Shown: positions 27,759 to 37,423 of the stretch, in pieces
Layout: every line of letters begins with the position of its first letter
Position numbering within the stretch: the first letter of the stretch is position 1
NCBI GenBank assembly: GCA_017694835.1
Contig: JADIMJ010000130.1
Location: 1-40,405 of the forward strand
Length of the DNA stretch: 40,405 bases
Origin: Candidatus Cryptobacteroides gallistercoris
GTDB taxonomy: Bacteria; Bacteroidota; Bacteroidia; Bacteroidales; UBA932
Direction: 5' to 3'
Program-made: the position numbers and the translations under genes
The notes under the pieces: generated by a model
Told to the model about the DNA's origin: nothing
Seen by the model: the letters and a program-made list of their open reading frames with translations, nothing else
Databases searched by the model: none

Positions 27759-28790
27759 TCATTTGTTGTAGCCGCTGTTTTCAATGAGCGTCGTCAGAAA
27801 TTCCGTCATGTCAAGGCCTGCCGTCCGGACCATCTTCGGGACAAGGGACGCTGCCGTCATGCCGGGAATGGTATTTACCTCAAGGAAATACAGCCCGTCC
27901 TCCGACAGTATATAGTCCATCCTGACAACGCCTGAACATCCGAGCCTTCCATAAATCTTCCTGGACACATCCTGCACATATGAGAATGTTTCCCGTGGAA
28001 GTTCCGCCGGGCAGATTTCGTGACTGAATCCGTTGTACTTTGCATCATAGTCAAAGAATTCATGGTCAGTGACAATCTCTATCACAGGAAGAGCCTCTGG
28101 CTCTCTGCCGTTGAAATACACCGCACATGTAATTTCCCTGCCTGTCACCGAAGCCTCGGCAAGGACAGTCTTCCCTTCGGAAAACGCCAGGTCAAGGGCC
28201 GGCATGAAGTCTTCTTCTGTCTTGACCTTGGTCACCCCGAAGCTTGAACCGCCGTCCGTCGGCTTGACGAACATAGGCAGGCCGAGCCGTTTCACTGCAT
28301 CAGATGCAATCCCAGAATCCGGGACCCCGCCTTTCCTTATGAACATGTCATCCGCACATTTCACGCAGTCCATGTCCCGCAGATAGTTCTTGCATGAGAA
28401 CTTGTCGAATGTCATGGCCGAGACAAAGGAGCTGCAGCTGCTGAACGGCACCGACAGCATTTCAAAATATCCCTGAATCAGGCCGTTCTCCCCCGGCGTG
28501 CCGTGCTGCATGATATAGGCAAAATCAAATTTCACCTTTTCTCCTCCTGCGGTCACGGAAAAATCGGTCTTGTCTATCTGCGGCCGTTCCTGTTCCGGAA
28601 TAATGACCCGCATGGAATTAATCCTGCGGTATGAAACAAGAGACCATTTCCCGAACCTGGCAAATATCTCATACACATTGTACTCTGACCCGTCAATCCG
28701 TGAAGCGACAAACTCCCCGCTCCTGCAGGACACCTCCCACTCCGAGGAATCGCTTCCGTATATCACTGCTATATTCCTGTATTTTCCCAT
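27759..28790 (-). CDS. ddl: D-alanine--D-alanine ligase
   Basis: HGTPGENGLIQGYFEML, LPMFVKPTDGGSSFGVTKVKTEEDF, GREITCAVYFNG, GCSGVVRMDYILSEDGLYFLEVNTIPGMTAASLVPKM. Confidence 0.94.
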   Translation of the reverse strand: MGKYRNIAVIYGSDSSEWEVSCRSGEFVASRIDGSEYNVYEIFARFGKWSLVSYRRINSMRVIIPEQERPQIDKTDFSVTAGGEKVKFDFAYIMQHGTPGENGLIQGYFEMLSVPFSSCSSFVSAMTFDKFSCKNYLRDMDCVKCADDMFIRKGGVPDSGIASDAVKRLGLPMFVKPTDGGSSFGVTKVKTEEDFMPALDLAFSEGKTVLAEASVTGREITCAVYFNGREPEALPVIEIVTDHEFFDYDAKYNGFSHEICPAELPRETFSYVQDVSRKIYGRLGCSGVVRMDYILSEDGLYFLEVNTIPGMTAASLVPKMVRTAGLDMTEFLTTLIENSGYNK

Positions 28791-28800
28791 AATCTGTCAA

Positions 28801-31152
28801 TCAGTCAAAATAATATGATTCCATGTCCCTTTCCGTCATCTGTGCATCATTGTCACTGCCGTCGCAGTCGAGATTGAGATGCATGCCCGGAGGTGACACA
28901 AAGCGGTCCGTCTCGGAAATTCCGAGAGTGCCGTCGGCAAGCACTTTCTTCATCCATATTCCCCATATAGGCAGAGCCATGTTGGAACCCTGGCCGTAAG
29001 TCATTGACTGGAAATGCACCTGCCGGTCTTCCGCCCCGACCCATACTCCGCCTGTTATTGTCGGAGTATATCCGATGAACCATCCGTCCGCCTGGTCGTT
29101 GGTCGTGCCTGTCTTGCCCGCTATCTCCCCGTGGAGACCGTATTTGTACCTGAGGCGGACAGCCGTGCCGCTGTTTACGACGCCCTGCATGAGATTGGCC
29201 ATGAGATATGCCGTCTGTCCGCTTATCGCCTCGTGCTTGCGGTTGCTGAATTCGGAAAGCACATTGCCGGAATTGTCCTCAATCCTGGTCACGAACATAG
29301 GGTCTATGCGGACGCCGCCGGACGGGAAGGTGTTGTATGCCGCCACCATCTCATAGAGAGAAATGTCCGCAGGCCCGACACAGAGCGAAGGGACCTCATC
29401 TATATGGCTCGTTATGCCCATCTTCCGCATCATCTCCGCCATGGCGTGCGGGCCGAACTGTTTCATGAGGTAGGCAGATATGTTGTTGCTGCTCTTGGTG
29501 AGCCCCCACTTGAGGGTCACCGTCTGTCCTATCCATTCATCCCTGTCCGTACTCTGCGGAGTCCAGGTGTCGTCGCCTACAATGAAAGTCTGCGGCACAT
29601 TCACCACTTTGTCGCACGGAGTCATTCCCTCCTGCATGGCAAGCGTATATAGGAACGGCTTGATTGTCGAGCCCACCTGCCGCTTTCCCTGACGGATATT
29701 GTCATACTTGAAATACCTGTAGTCCGGTCCTCCGACATAGGCCTTGACATGACCCGTCTGCGGCTCCATCACCATGAAGGCGGCACGGAGATGGGCCTTG
29801 TAATATCGGATTGAGTCATCCGGGGTCATTACGGTATCGATATATCCCTTGCCTTTCCATGAGAACACCCTCATCTCCGTCTTCTGACCGAAACTGCGCC
29901 TGATTTCCGAGTCGGACGCTCCGCGGGCCTTCATCATGCGCCACCGGTCGCTCCATCGCCTGGCCTGGGCCATGAGCCTGTCCCTCGTAGCCTTGTCAAT
30001 GTCGTTGGAGAAAGGCTTGTTCACCTTGGAGCGCTGGTCCCGCCAGAACTTGTCCTGGAGATCCTGCCCGAGATGTTCGGCGACGGCCTCCTCAGCATAT
30101 TTCTGCATCTTGTAGTTGATGGTCGTGTATATGCGCAGGCCGTCCTTGTCCAGGCTGTATCTGCTGCCGTCCGGCTTGAAATTCTTGTTGAGCCAGCCGT
30201 ACAGAGGGTCATCCGCCCACTGGAGGGAATCGGCGCGATAGTCCTCAATGATGCTGTAGTCCGACCTGTCCGGCTCGGATGCATTCATTGTCCTGCGGAG
30301 CATGTCCCTGAAATACGGGGCAAGTCCGGCATTGTGGTCCAGCATCTTGTATGACAGGATTATCGGAAGCTGCTGCAGGGAATCGCACTCGGCCTCCGAG
30401 ATATAGCCGGCCTTCTCCATCTGTCCGAGCACGAAATTCCTGCGGACAAGGGCCTTGTCCGGATTCCTCACCGGATTGTACCGGGTGGGCTTGTTCACCA
30501 TGCCGACCAGCATGGCGCTTTCTTCACGGGTAAGGTCGGACGGATTCTTTCCGAAAAATGTCATAGCCGCCGACTTCACCCCATATGCATTGCTGCCGAA
30601 AAAGACGGCATTCATATACATGTCTATAATCTCGTTCTTGGTATAGTTGCGCTCCAGCTTCACGGCAGTAATCCACTCCTTCATCTTTATCCACACCATC
30701 TTTACCTTTGACCAGCCGGGAATCCTGCTGCTCAGGTCCTGGCGGGGATAGAGAGTCTTGGCCAGCTGCTGGGTGATGGTACTTCCGCCGCCCTGGCTCG
30801 AGTCACTGAAAAGGAGGGTCTTTACCAGTACCCTGCCCAGGCTGATGAAGTCAATGCCCGAATGGTCATAGAATCTGATGTCCTCGGTGGCCACGGCCGC
30901 CTCGACGAGATACGGAGACAGCTCATTATATGAAACATATGACCTGTTTTCTATATGGAAAGTGGAGAGGATTTCCCCGTCTTCGGCTATCACCTGCGTC
31001 GCAAGCTTGCTCTCCGGGTTCTCCAGTTCCTCGAAAGAAGGAATGTCCGCAAAAGCCCATACAAGAAGAAGCATCACGGCAATCAGGGCAAAAGGTACAC
31101 TGAAAAGAATCCAGAACCACTTGACTATGCGTTTTTTTGTCTTGTCCTTCAT
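28801..31152 (-). CDS. Penicillin-binding protein 1A (bifunctional transglycosylase/transpeptidase)
   Basis: ATEDIRFYDHSGID, GGSTITQQLAKTLYP, KNEIIDMYMN, VGSTIKPFLYTLAM (SxxK), KSSNNISAYLMK (SxN), AGKTGTTNDQADGWFIGY (KTG). Confidence 0.94.
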   Translation of the reverse strand: MKDKTKKRIVKWFWILFSVPFALIAVMLLLVWAFADIPSFEELENPESKLATQVIAEDGEILSTFHIENRSYVSYNELSPYLVEAAVATEDIRFYDHSGIDFISLGRVLVKTLLFSDSSQGGGSTITQQLAKTLYPRQDLSSRIPGWSKVKMVWIKMKEWITAVKLERNYTKNEIIDMYMNAVFFGSNAYGVKSAAMTFFGKNPSDLTREESAMLVGMVNKPTRYNPVRNPDKALVRRNFVLGQMEKAGYISEAECDSLQQLPIILSYKMLDHNAGLAPYFRDMLRRTMNASEPDRSDYSIIEDYRADSLQWADDPLYGWLNKNFKPDGSRYSLDKDGLRIYTTINYKMQKYAEEAVAEHLGQDLQDKFWRDQRSKVNKPFSNDIDKATRDRLMAQARRWSDRWRMMKARGASDSEIRRSFGQKTEMRVFSWKGKGYIDTVMTPDDSIRYYKAHLRAAFMVMEPQTGHVKAYVGGPDYRYFKYDNIRQGKRQVGSTIKPFLYTLAMQEGMTPCDKVVNVPQTFIVGDDTWTPQSTDRDEWIGQTVTLKWGLTKSSNNISAYLMKQFGPHAMAEMMRKMGITSHIDEVPSLCVGPADISLYEMVAAYNTFPSGGVRIDPMFVTRIEDNSGNVLSEFSNRKHEAISGQTAYLMANLMQGVVNSGTAVRLRYKYGLHGEIAGKTGTTNDQADGWFIGYTPTITGGVWVGAEDRQVHFQSMTYGQGSNMALPIWGIWMKKVLADGTLGISETDRFVSPPGMHLNLDCDGSDNDAQMTERDMESYYFD

Positions 31153-31202
31153 TATTGCAAAATATCTTTATGTTGTCTTTTAATCTTTCAATCCGCATTA
31201 AC

Positions 31203-31233
31203 TTGCAAAAATAGCAACAAAATCCTTACTTTG
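31203..31233 (+). promoter_or_regulatory. Putative topA promoter
   Basis: TTGC (31203-31206), 19-nt spacer, TTACTTTG (31226-31233). Confidence 0.5.
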
Positions 31234-31262
31234 CAGTCCGAAAACAAGAAAAGTCAGAGAAC

Positions 31263-33569
31263 ATGGAGGGAAATCTTGTTATTGTAGAGTCCCCGGCCAA
31301 GGCAGGGACAATCCAGAAATTCCTGGGCGACGACTATACCGTCAAATCAAGTTACGGACATATCAGAGATTTGAAGGACAACGCGCTGAGCGTTGACGTA
31401 AAAGACAGCTTCAAGCCGGAATATGTGATTCCGGACGACAAGAAAAAAGTGGTGGCGGACCTGAAGAAGGCCGCGAAGGCTGCGGAGACCGTCTGGCTTG
31501 CATCCGATGAAGACCGTGAGGGAGAAGCCATTTCATGGCATCTGTACGAGACACTCGGCCTGAAGAAGGAAAATACGAAGAGAATCGTTTTCCACGAGAT
31601 AACAAAAGACGCCATCATCAATGCCATAAAGAACCCGAGGGACATAGACATGAATCTCGTCGACGCGCAGCAGGCGCGAAGAGTCCTTGACAGGCTCGTG
31701 GGATTCGAGCTGTCCCCTGTCCTGTGGAGAAAAATCCAGCCGAAGCTTTCGGCAGGACGGGTACAGTCGGTGGCGCTGAGGCTTGTGGTCGACAGGGAGA
31801 GGGAAATCATCGGATTCACCAAGGAGCAGTATTACAGGACCGACACCGTCTTCCATCCGGCCGGCACCCCCGGGAATGTGCAGGCCAAAGCCACTCTCGA
31901 CACCAGGTTCAAAGATGCGGATGCGGCAGAGGACTTCCTACGGAGATGCATCGGTGCCACATTCAGAGTCAGAAGCATTGACAAGAAGGAGGGGACAAGG
32001 ACACCTGCAGCCCCGTTCACGACATCATCTCTCCAGCAGGAAGCCTCAAGACGGCTCAGGCTGTCGGTCAGCCAGACCATGAGCATAGCCCAGAAGCTGT
32101 ATGAGGAAGGCTATATCACCTACATGAGGACAGACTCCACCAACCTGTCGTCCCTTGCAATCGGCTCTGCAAAGAAATACATCTGCGAAAACTTCGGGGA
32201 GCAATATTCCAGGAGCAGACAATACAAGACCAGGACAAAAGGGGCCCAGGAGGCACATGAAGCCATAAGGCCGACATATATTGAAAATACCGGAATCCCG
32301 GGTACGCCTCAGGAGAAAAAGCTGTATGAACTCATCTGGAAGCGCACCGTCGCCTCACAGATGGCCGATGCCAGGATTTTGAGGACATCCGTAAAGGCCG
32401 GGGCGGACGGCATGGAGGAAAACTTCCTCATGCAGGCCTCACAGGTCCTTTTCGACGGATTCCTCCGGCTCTACATGGAAAGTTCCGAGGAACAGCAGCA
32501 GGACGACGACGATGTCATCCTTCCGGAGATGCATGAGGGGGACATACTTGAAGCAGGGAAAATAGTTTCAGAATGCAAGTTCACCGCACCGCCGACAAGA
32601 TATTCGGAGGCAACGCTCGTAAAAAGGCTTGAAGAACTCGGCATAGGAAGGCCTTCAACCTATGCGCCGACCATATCCACCCTGACAAAGGCAAGGGGAT
32701 ATATCATAAAGGGGGACAAGCCGGGAGAAAAAATTCCGGTGGAAGACCTTGTCCTTGAAAACGGCACGATAAGGACGGCAAAGAGGACAGAAGTCGTGGG
32801 GGCAGAAAAAGGAAGACTGCTTCCTCAGGAAATAGGCATGATTGTCACAGACTACCTTGTGAAGAACTTCGACAAGATACTCGACTACGGATTCACCGCA
32901 GGCGTCGAGAAGGAATTCGACCAGATAGCCGCCGGGAAACTGGAATGGGACAATGTGATAGCCGCATTCTATACCCCGTTCCACCAGCGAGTCGAAGAGA
33001 CAATACACAGCAACGTATACAGCCATGTCTGCCGGGAACTGGGCACTGACCCCAATGACGGCCGCCAGGTGACAGCCCGGTTCGGACAATACGGGGCCTA
33101 TGTACAGAAAGGCGAAGGGGAAGACAAGGCCTATGCCAGCCTCGCCCCGGGACAGCTGATTGAAAGCCTTACACTCGAAGACGCACTGAAACTCTTTGAA
33201 CTTCCGAGGACCGTCGGGGACTACGGAGGCATCCCTGTCATCTGCACGAAGGGACGCTTCGGGCCATACATAAAATATGGGGACAAAAACATTTCCCTTC
33301 CTAAGGGGACTGACCCCCTGAATATCGACCTGCAGAGCTGCATCGACCTGATAGACAAAGCCGCAGACAAGGATGCGCACAAGATAATCGCAAACTTTGA
33401 AGAAAGTGACATCCAGGTCATCAACGGCAACTACGGCCCCTATATAAAGCATGCCGGAGGGAACTACAGGATACCGAAGGGCACCGATGCATCCGCCCTG
33501 ACCGAAGAGGAATGCAAGAACATAATCGCCGGCAGCGAACCTACAGGCCGAAAGAGAAGAAAAAAATAA
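31263..33569 (+). CDS. topA: DNA topoisomerase I
   Basis: LVIVESPAKAGTIQKFLGDDYTVKSSYGHIRDL, ASDEDREGEAISWHL, LSAGRVQSVALRLVVDRE, YITYMRTDSTNLS; C-term repeats FGPYIKYGDKNISLPKG and YGPYIKHAGGNYRIPKG. Confidence 0.96.
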   Translation: MEGNLVIVESPAKAGTIQKFLGDDYTVKSSYGHIRDLKDNALSVDVKDSFKPEYVIPDDKKKVVADLKKAAKAAETVWLASDEDREGEAISWHLYETLGLKKENTKRIVFHEITKDAIINAIKNPRDIDMNLVDAQQARRVLDRLVGFELSPVLWRKIQPKLSAGRVQSVALRLVVDREREIIGFTKEQYYRTDTVFHPAGTPGNVQAKATLDTRFKDADAAEDFLRRCIGATFRVRSIDKKEGTRTPAAPFTTSSLQQEASRRLRLSVSQTMSIAQKLYEEGYITYMRTDSTNLSSLAIGSAKKYICENFGEQYSRSRQYKTRTKGAQEAHEAIRPTYIENTGIPGTPQEKKLYELIWKRTVASQMADARILRTSVKAGADGMEENFLMQASQVLFDGFLRLYMESSEEQQQDDDDVILPEMHEGDILEAGKIVSECKFTAPPTRYSEATLVKRLEELGIGRPSTYAPTISTLTKARGYIIKGDKPGEKIPVEDLVLENGTIRTAKRTEVVGAEKGRLLPQEIGMIVTDYLVKNFDKILDYGFTAGVEKEFDQIAAGKLEWDNVIAAFYTPFHQRVEETIHSNVYSHVCRELGTDPNDGRQVTARFGQYGAYVQKGEGEDKAYASLAPGQLIESLTLEDALKLFELPRTVGDYGGIPVICTKGRFGPYIKYGDKNISLPKGTDPLNIDLQSCIDLIDKAADKDAHKIIANFEESDIQVINGNYGPYIKHAGGNYRIPKGTDASALTEEECKNIIAGSEPTGRKRRKK

Positions 33570-33628
33570 AGCACAAAGACTATTTTCTCCAAAAACGGGG
33601 CATTCCTATTGAAATTTATAATTTTTAT

Positions 33629-33671
33629 CGCGAAGTCAGTTGCAAATTTAAAATTTGTGACTAACTTCGCG
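33629..33671. promoter_or_regulatory. Palindrome upstream of the Lrp/AsnC gene (candidate autoregulatory operator)
   Basis: cgcgaagtcagttgcaaattt (33629-33649) vs reverse complement of 33651-33671 (cgcgaagttagtcacaaattt): 18/21 matches around one central base. No T-tract after either arm. Confidence 0.55.
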
Positions 33672-33702
33672 TCTGCAAACTATTATAAATTATAATCAGA
33701 AT

Positions 33703-34218
33703 ATGCCATCTTATCACATTGACCAGATTGACCAGAAGATTCTGTCATTCCTCGTAAAGAATGCAAGGATGCCGTTTCTCGAAATCGCAAGGGAATGCGG
33801 AGTGTCGGGAGCAGCAATTCATCAGAGAGTGAAGAGACTTGAAGCCAACGGTGTCATAACCGGTTCAAGACTTCTCGTCAAGCCTCAGGCCCTCGGTCTG
33901 GAAGTTTGCGCATTTGTAAGCGTTTCTCTTCTGGAAGCCAACAAATACCCGGATGTGATCGACGCCCTCAAAAAGATTTCGGAGGTCGTGGAATGTCACT
34001 TCGTCACCGGAAAATATCCGATTCTGCTGAAAATATACTGTTTCAACCATGACCATCTCATGGAGATTCTGGTCAACACCATCCAGAAAATCCCTTATGT
34101 GAAGGCCACAGAGACCCAGATTTCCCTTGACCAGGCCATTGAGCGCCAGGTATGGGTAAAAGACTATCAGAACACTAGCTTTTCAGCCAGCACAAAAAGG
34201 GAAAGGGAATCCAGATAA
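33703..34218 (+). CDS. Lrp/AsnC family transcriptional regulator
   Basis: IDQIDQKILSFLVKNARMPFLEIARECGVSGAAIHQRVKRLEANGVITGSRLLV (HTH) plus RAM-like C-term. Confidence 0.94.
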   Translation: MPSYHIDQIDQKILSFLVKNARMPFLEIARECGVSGAAIHQRVKRLEANGVITGSRLLVKPQALGLEVCAFVSVSLLEANKYPDVIDALKKISEVVECHFVTGKYPILLKIYCFNHDHLMEILVNTIQKIPYVKATETQISLDQAIERQVWVKDYQNTSFSASTKRERESR

Positions 34219-34221
34219 GCA

Positions 34222-34953
34222 CTATTTTTCCTGCATGGGAAACCTCTGCGCCGGAAGTATCTTTTGCGCCAGCATAAAGTCTTCCGGCGTGGTGATTTTT
34301 ATGTTAAGCGCTTCCCCGCTGATGAACGCAAGCGGGACGCCGAACCGCTCGGCCACAGAGGCGTCATCCGTAAAGGACATGTCGTAAGGCTGGCCGTACG
34401 CAGCCTTGAGCACTTCCGAATAAAATATCTGCGGGGTCTGTACCCGGAACAGCATGTTCCTGTCCGGATGCATGTCAGGCACAGTCTCGAAGACCTCGGT
34501 TCCGTCCGTGAGCACCTCCCTCCTCAGCGCACGGAGGGTATCAGTGCTCGGAATCACGGGAATCAGCGCAGGCACATGTTCAGCCTGGCGGAACATCCTT
34601 GAGACCAGGCCGGCAGAAAGCAGGGGCCTGGCTCCGTCATGCACGGCCACAAGGGCCCCGTCGGGGACAGCGCCGAGAGCGTTCCTTACAGAATGAAAGC
34701 GTGAAATGCCGCCCCTGACCACAGTCTGCCTGGCCACGACATTCCTGACTGCGCAATAATTCTTCCAATACTCGAAATAAGCTTCCGGAAGCACAGTTAT
34801 GACCCTGATGCCGGGTTCGGCCTCCATAAATCTGTCAAGAGTCCGGTGAAGCACCGCCTTGCCGTCCAGGTCAAGGAACTGCTTGGGAACAGCGGCCCCC
34901 ATTCTGGTTCCGCTGCCGCCGGCCATCAGCAAAAGATATTTTTTACGTGCCAT
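34222..34953 (-). CDS. ispD: 2-C-methyl-D-erythritol 4-phosphate cytidylyltransferase
   Basis: YLLLMAGGSGTRMGAAVPKQFLDLDGKAVLHRTL, VVRGGISRFHSVRNAL, VAVHDGARPLLS, VQTPQIFYSEVLKAAYGQ, FTDDASVAE. Start at MARKKYLLL; upstream ORF extension rejected. Confidence 0.94.
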   Translation of the reverse strand: MARKKYLLLMAGGSGTRMGAAVPKQFLDLDGKAVLHRTLDRFMEAEPGIRVITVLPEAYFEYWKNYCAVRNVVARQTVVRGGISRFHSVRNALGAVPDGALVAVHDGARPLLSAGLVSRMFRQAEHVPALIPVIPSTDTLRALRREVLTDGTEVFETVPDMHPDRNMLFRVQTPQIFYSEVLKAAYGQPYDMSFTDDASVAERFGVPLAFISGEALNIKITTPEDFMLAQKILPAQRFPMQEK

Positions 34954-34989
34954 ACAACGCAAATATACAGATATTACAAACTTTTTTAT

Positions 34990-34997
34990 TACTTTTG
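34990..34997 (+). promoter_or_regulatory. Putative -7 box for the mre operon
   Basis: TACTTTTG (TAnnTTTG) 62 nt before the mreB start. Confidence 0.4.
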
Positions 34998-35059
34998 TCG
35001 GAATTATTTTCATTTCTGGCAGGTCCAGAATCATTAACGGAAACAGGAGACAAAGGGAG

Positions 35060-36082
35060 ATGGGATTTTCATTGTTTACGCAGGAGCTTGCGATAGACCT
35101 CGGAACAGCCAACACAGTCATATTCCAGAATGACCAGATAGTTCTTGATGAACCGAGCATTGTTGCCGTCGAGAACAGCTCCGGAAAACTGATTGCCCTG
35201 GGACAGAAAGCCAAGAGGATGCAGGAGAAGGAGAACCCCGGCATCAAGACCGTCAGGCCGCTCCGGGGCGGAGTGATAGCGGATTTCAATGCAGCTGAAA
35301 TGATGATCAGGGGATTCATCAAGGAAGTGAACAGCCGCAAGAGACATATATTCACACCTAACCTCAAGATAGTCATCGGCATTCCTTCAGGCAGCACCGA
35401 TGTGGAAATCAGAGCCGTGAGGGACTCTTCCGAGCATGCGGGAGGACGCGACGTCTATCTTATTTTCGAGCCCATGTCGGCTGCCCTCGGCATCGGCCTT
35501 GACGTCGAGGCCCCGCAGGGCAACATGGTGGTGGACATCGGAGGAGGCACGACGGAAATCGCGGTGATATCCCTCGGTGGCATTGTCGTCCAGAACAGCG
35601 TCAAGGTTGCAGGAGACGTATTCACGAGCGACATACAGTACTACCTGAAGCAGCAGCACAACATAAAGGTCGGCGAGACCACAGCCGAAAGAATCAAGAT
35701 TGCAGTCGGAGCCGTCCTGCCCGACCTTGACGTCGAGCCGGAGCCGTTTGTAGTCCGCGGCCCGAATCTCATGACGGCACATCCCGTGGAGGCGACCATC
35801 ACATATCAGGAAATCGCCCACTGCCTTGACAAGTCGATCTCCAATGTCGAGGCGGCAATACTGCATGTCCTTGAGCAGACACCTCCGGAACTGTATTCGG
35901 ACATCGTGGAGAGCGGGATTTATCTGTCAGGCGGCGGAGCACTCCTCAGGGGACTCGAGAAGCGCCTTACGGAAAAGATGAACATACAGTTCCATGTGGC
36001 GGAAGACCCGCTCAGGGCCGTTGCCAGAGGCACATGCATAGCGTTGAAGAATACGGCGAACTATCCGTTTCTCATGAGGTAG
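35060..36082 (+). CDS. mreB: Rod shape-determining protein MreB
   Basis: LAIDLGTANTVIFQNDQIVLDEPSIVAVE, VVDIGGGTTEIAVISLGGIV, GIYLSGGGALLRGLEKRLTEKM. Start at MGFSLFTQE. Confidence 0.96.
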   Translation: MGFSLFTQELAIDLGTANTVIFQNDQIVLDEPSIVAVENSSGKLIALGQKAKRMQEKENPGIKTVRPLRGGVIADFNAAEMMIRGFIKEVNSRKRHIFTPNLKIVIGIPSGSTDVEIRAVRDSSEHAGGRDVYLIFEPMSAALGIGLDVEAPQGNMVVDIGGGTTEIAVISLGGIVVQNSVKVAGDVFTSDIQYYLKQQHNIKVGETTAERIKIAVGAVLPDLDVEPEPFVVRGPNLMTAHPVEATITYQEIAHCLDKSISNVEAAILHVLEQTPPELYSDIVESGIYLSGGGALLRGLEKRLTEKMNIQFHVAEDPLRAVARGTCIALKNTANYPFLMR

Positions 36083-36083
36083 A

Positions 36084-36902
36084 ATGGCCAGGAAGAAAGG
36101 GATACGGTTCATATATGATGCAGCTATCTTCATTCTGTTGGAGATAGCTGCATTGGCTATGCTCAGGAATTCCGGCGCAATGCATGACCTGTGGATCTCA
36201 AAGGGCCTGCATTCCGTGACGGCCAAAGTGTGGGGAAGTCTGGACGACATCAGATACTATTTCTCACTGAAAGCCGAAAATGATAAACTTGCACAGGAGA
36301 ACTTCATCCTCGCACAGGAATTACGGCACTGCCGGGAAATGTTCGGGAGAGACTCTTCCGGCTTGCGCGCATTCTCCGATACGGCAGGCAATTACAGATA
36401 TATGCCGGCGGCAATCGCCAGAATGACCGACAACGGCCAGCACAATTACATCATAATCGACAAGGGCTCCGAAGACGGAGTGGACGAGAAGTCCGGGATA
36501 ATCACCTCCTGCGGAGCAGTCGGAATAATAGATGCCGTAGGCAGGCATTACTCATACGCGCTCTCATTCAAGAATTCAGGCGTCAGCATCAGTGCAAGGA
36601 TAGGGAAAGAAGGCTCCGTCGGACCGATGCGCTGGGACGGACATTCGGACCGGGGGGCCATATTGAGCGAGATTCCGCATCACATAACCCTGACACCGGG
36701 CGACACGGTATACACAAGCGGGTACTCGACAATTTTCCCTCCTGACATCCCGCTCGGCACCATAGGCGATGCCAGAATCGTCAACGGAGCAACATACGAG
36801 ATTGAAGTCAGTCTTCTGGAAGACTTCAACTCATTGAGATATGTGACAATAGTCAGCCACATATACAGCGACGAACTGAAAAGACTGGAGGAAGGGAAAT
36901 GA
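36084..36902 (+). CDS. mreC: Rod shape-determining protein MreC
   Basis: TM, coiled coil, then IIDKGSEDGVDEKSGIITSCGAVGIIDAVGRHYSYAL; operon position after mreB. Confidence 0.92.
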   Translation: MARKKGIRFIYDAAIFILLEIAALAMLRNSGAMHDLWISKGLHSVTAKVWGSLDDIRYYFSLKAENDKLAQENFILAQELRHCREMFGRDSSGLRAFSDTAGNYRYMPAAIARMTDNGQHNYIIIDKGSEDGVDEKSGIITSCGAVGIIDAVGRHYSYALSFKNSGVSISARIGKEGSVGPMRWDGHSDRGAILSEIPHHITLTPGDTVYTSGYSTIFPPDIPLGTIGDARIVNGATYEIEVSLLEDFNSLRYVTIVSHIYSDELKRLEEGK

Positions 36903-37414
36903 AGACACCACAGCATTTCGGGCTCATATACTTCACTCTGGCGATAGCCCAGATCATCATTGGCAACTGTTTTCATCTCAGCGCATACGTTACCCTGAGC
37001 ATCCTGCCGGTGATGGTCCTCTGCATTCCCCTCAATGTCGGGACAATCGCGGCAATGCTGATTGCCTTCGCCACTGGACTTGCCGCCGACGCCTCCTGCG
37101 AAGGGCTTGCCGGACTCAACGCCCTTGCCCTTGTGCCGGTGGCCTTCATACGCAAGCCTCTCATCAGGCTTGTGTTCGGGGAAGAGCTCATAGAAAGGAA
37201 ACAGCAGTTCTCCATCAGAAAATTCGGCTGGACAAAGACATCTGCGGCAATACTTGCAGTCCAGTCCATTTTCCTCATCATCTATATCATTGCCGACGGA
37301 GCCGGCGCCAGACCGTTCTGGTTCAATGCATCCAGATTCGGGGCATCGCTTGCCGCAGGCTGGCTGCTGTCCCTCGCAGTGGCGGCCGTGATTGTCCCTG
37401 ACGACAAGAAATAA
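36899..37414 (+). CDS. mreD: Rod shape-determining protein MreD
   Basis: 171-aa multi-TM protein; ATGA overlap with mreC, before PBP2. Confidence 0.85.
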   Translation: MKTPQHFGLIYFTLAIAQIIIGNCFHLSAYVTLSILPVMVLCIPLNVGTIAAMLIAFATGLAADASCEGLAGLNALALVPVAFIRKPLIRLVFGEELIERKQQFSIRKFGWTKTSAAILAVQSIFLIIYIIADGAGARPFWFNASRFGASLAAGWLLSLAVAAVIVPDDKK

Positions 37415-37423
37415 AGACGGCAC

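Noticed and set aside
32655-33452. 265-aa minus-strand ORF inside topA
   Set aside because: Entirely antisense to conserved topA; no recognisable protein features.
34954-35397. N-terminal extension of the ispD ORF to 391 aa
   Set aside because: Extension is antisense to mreB; the conserved IspD N-terminus begins at MARKKYLLLMAGGSGTRMG (34953).
36680-37423. 247-aa minus-strand ORF across mreC/mreD
   Set aside because: Antisense to the conserved mre operon; Glu/Gly/Cys-rich shadow translation.
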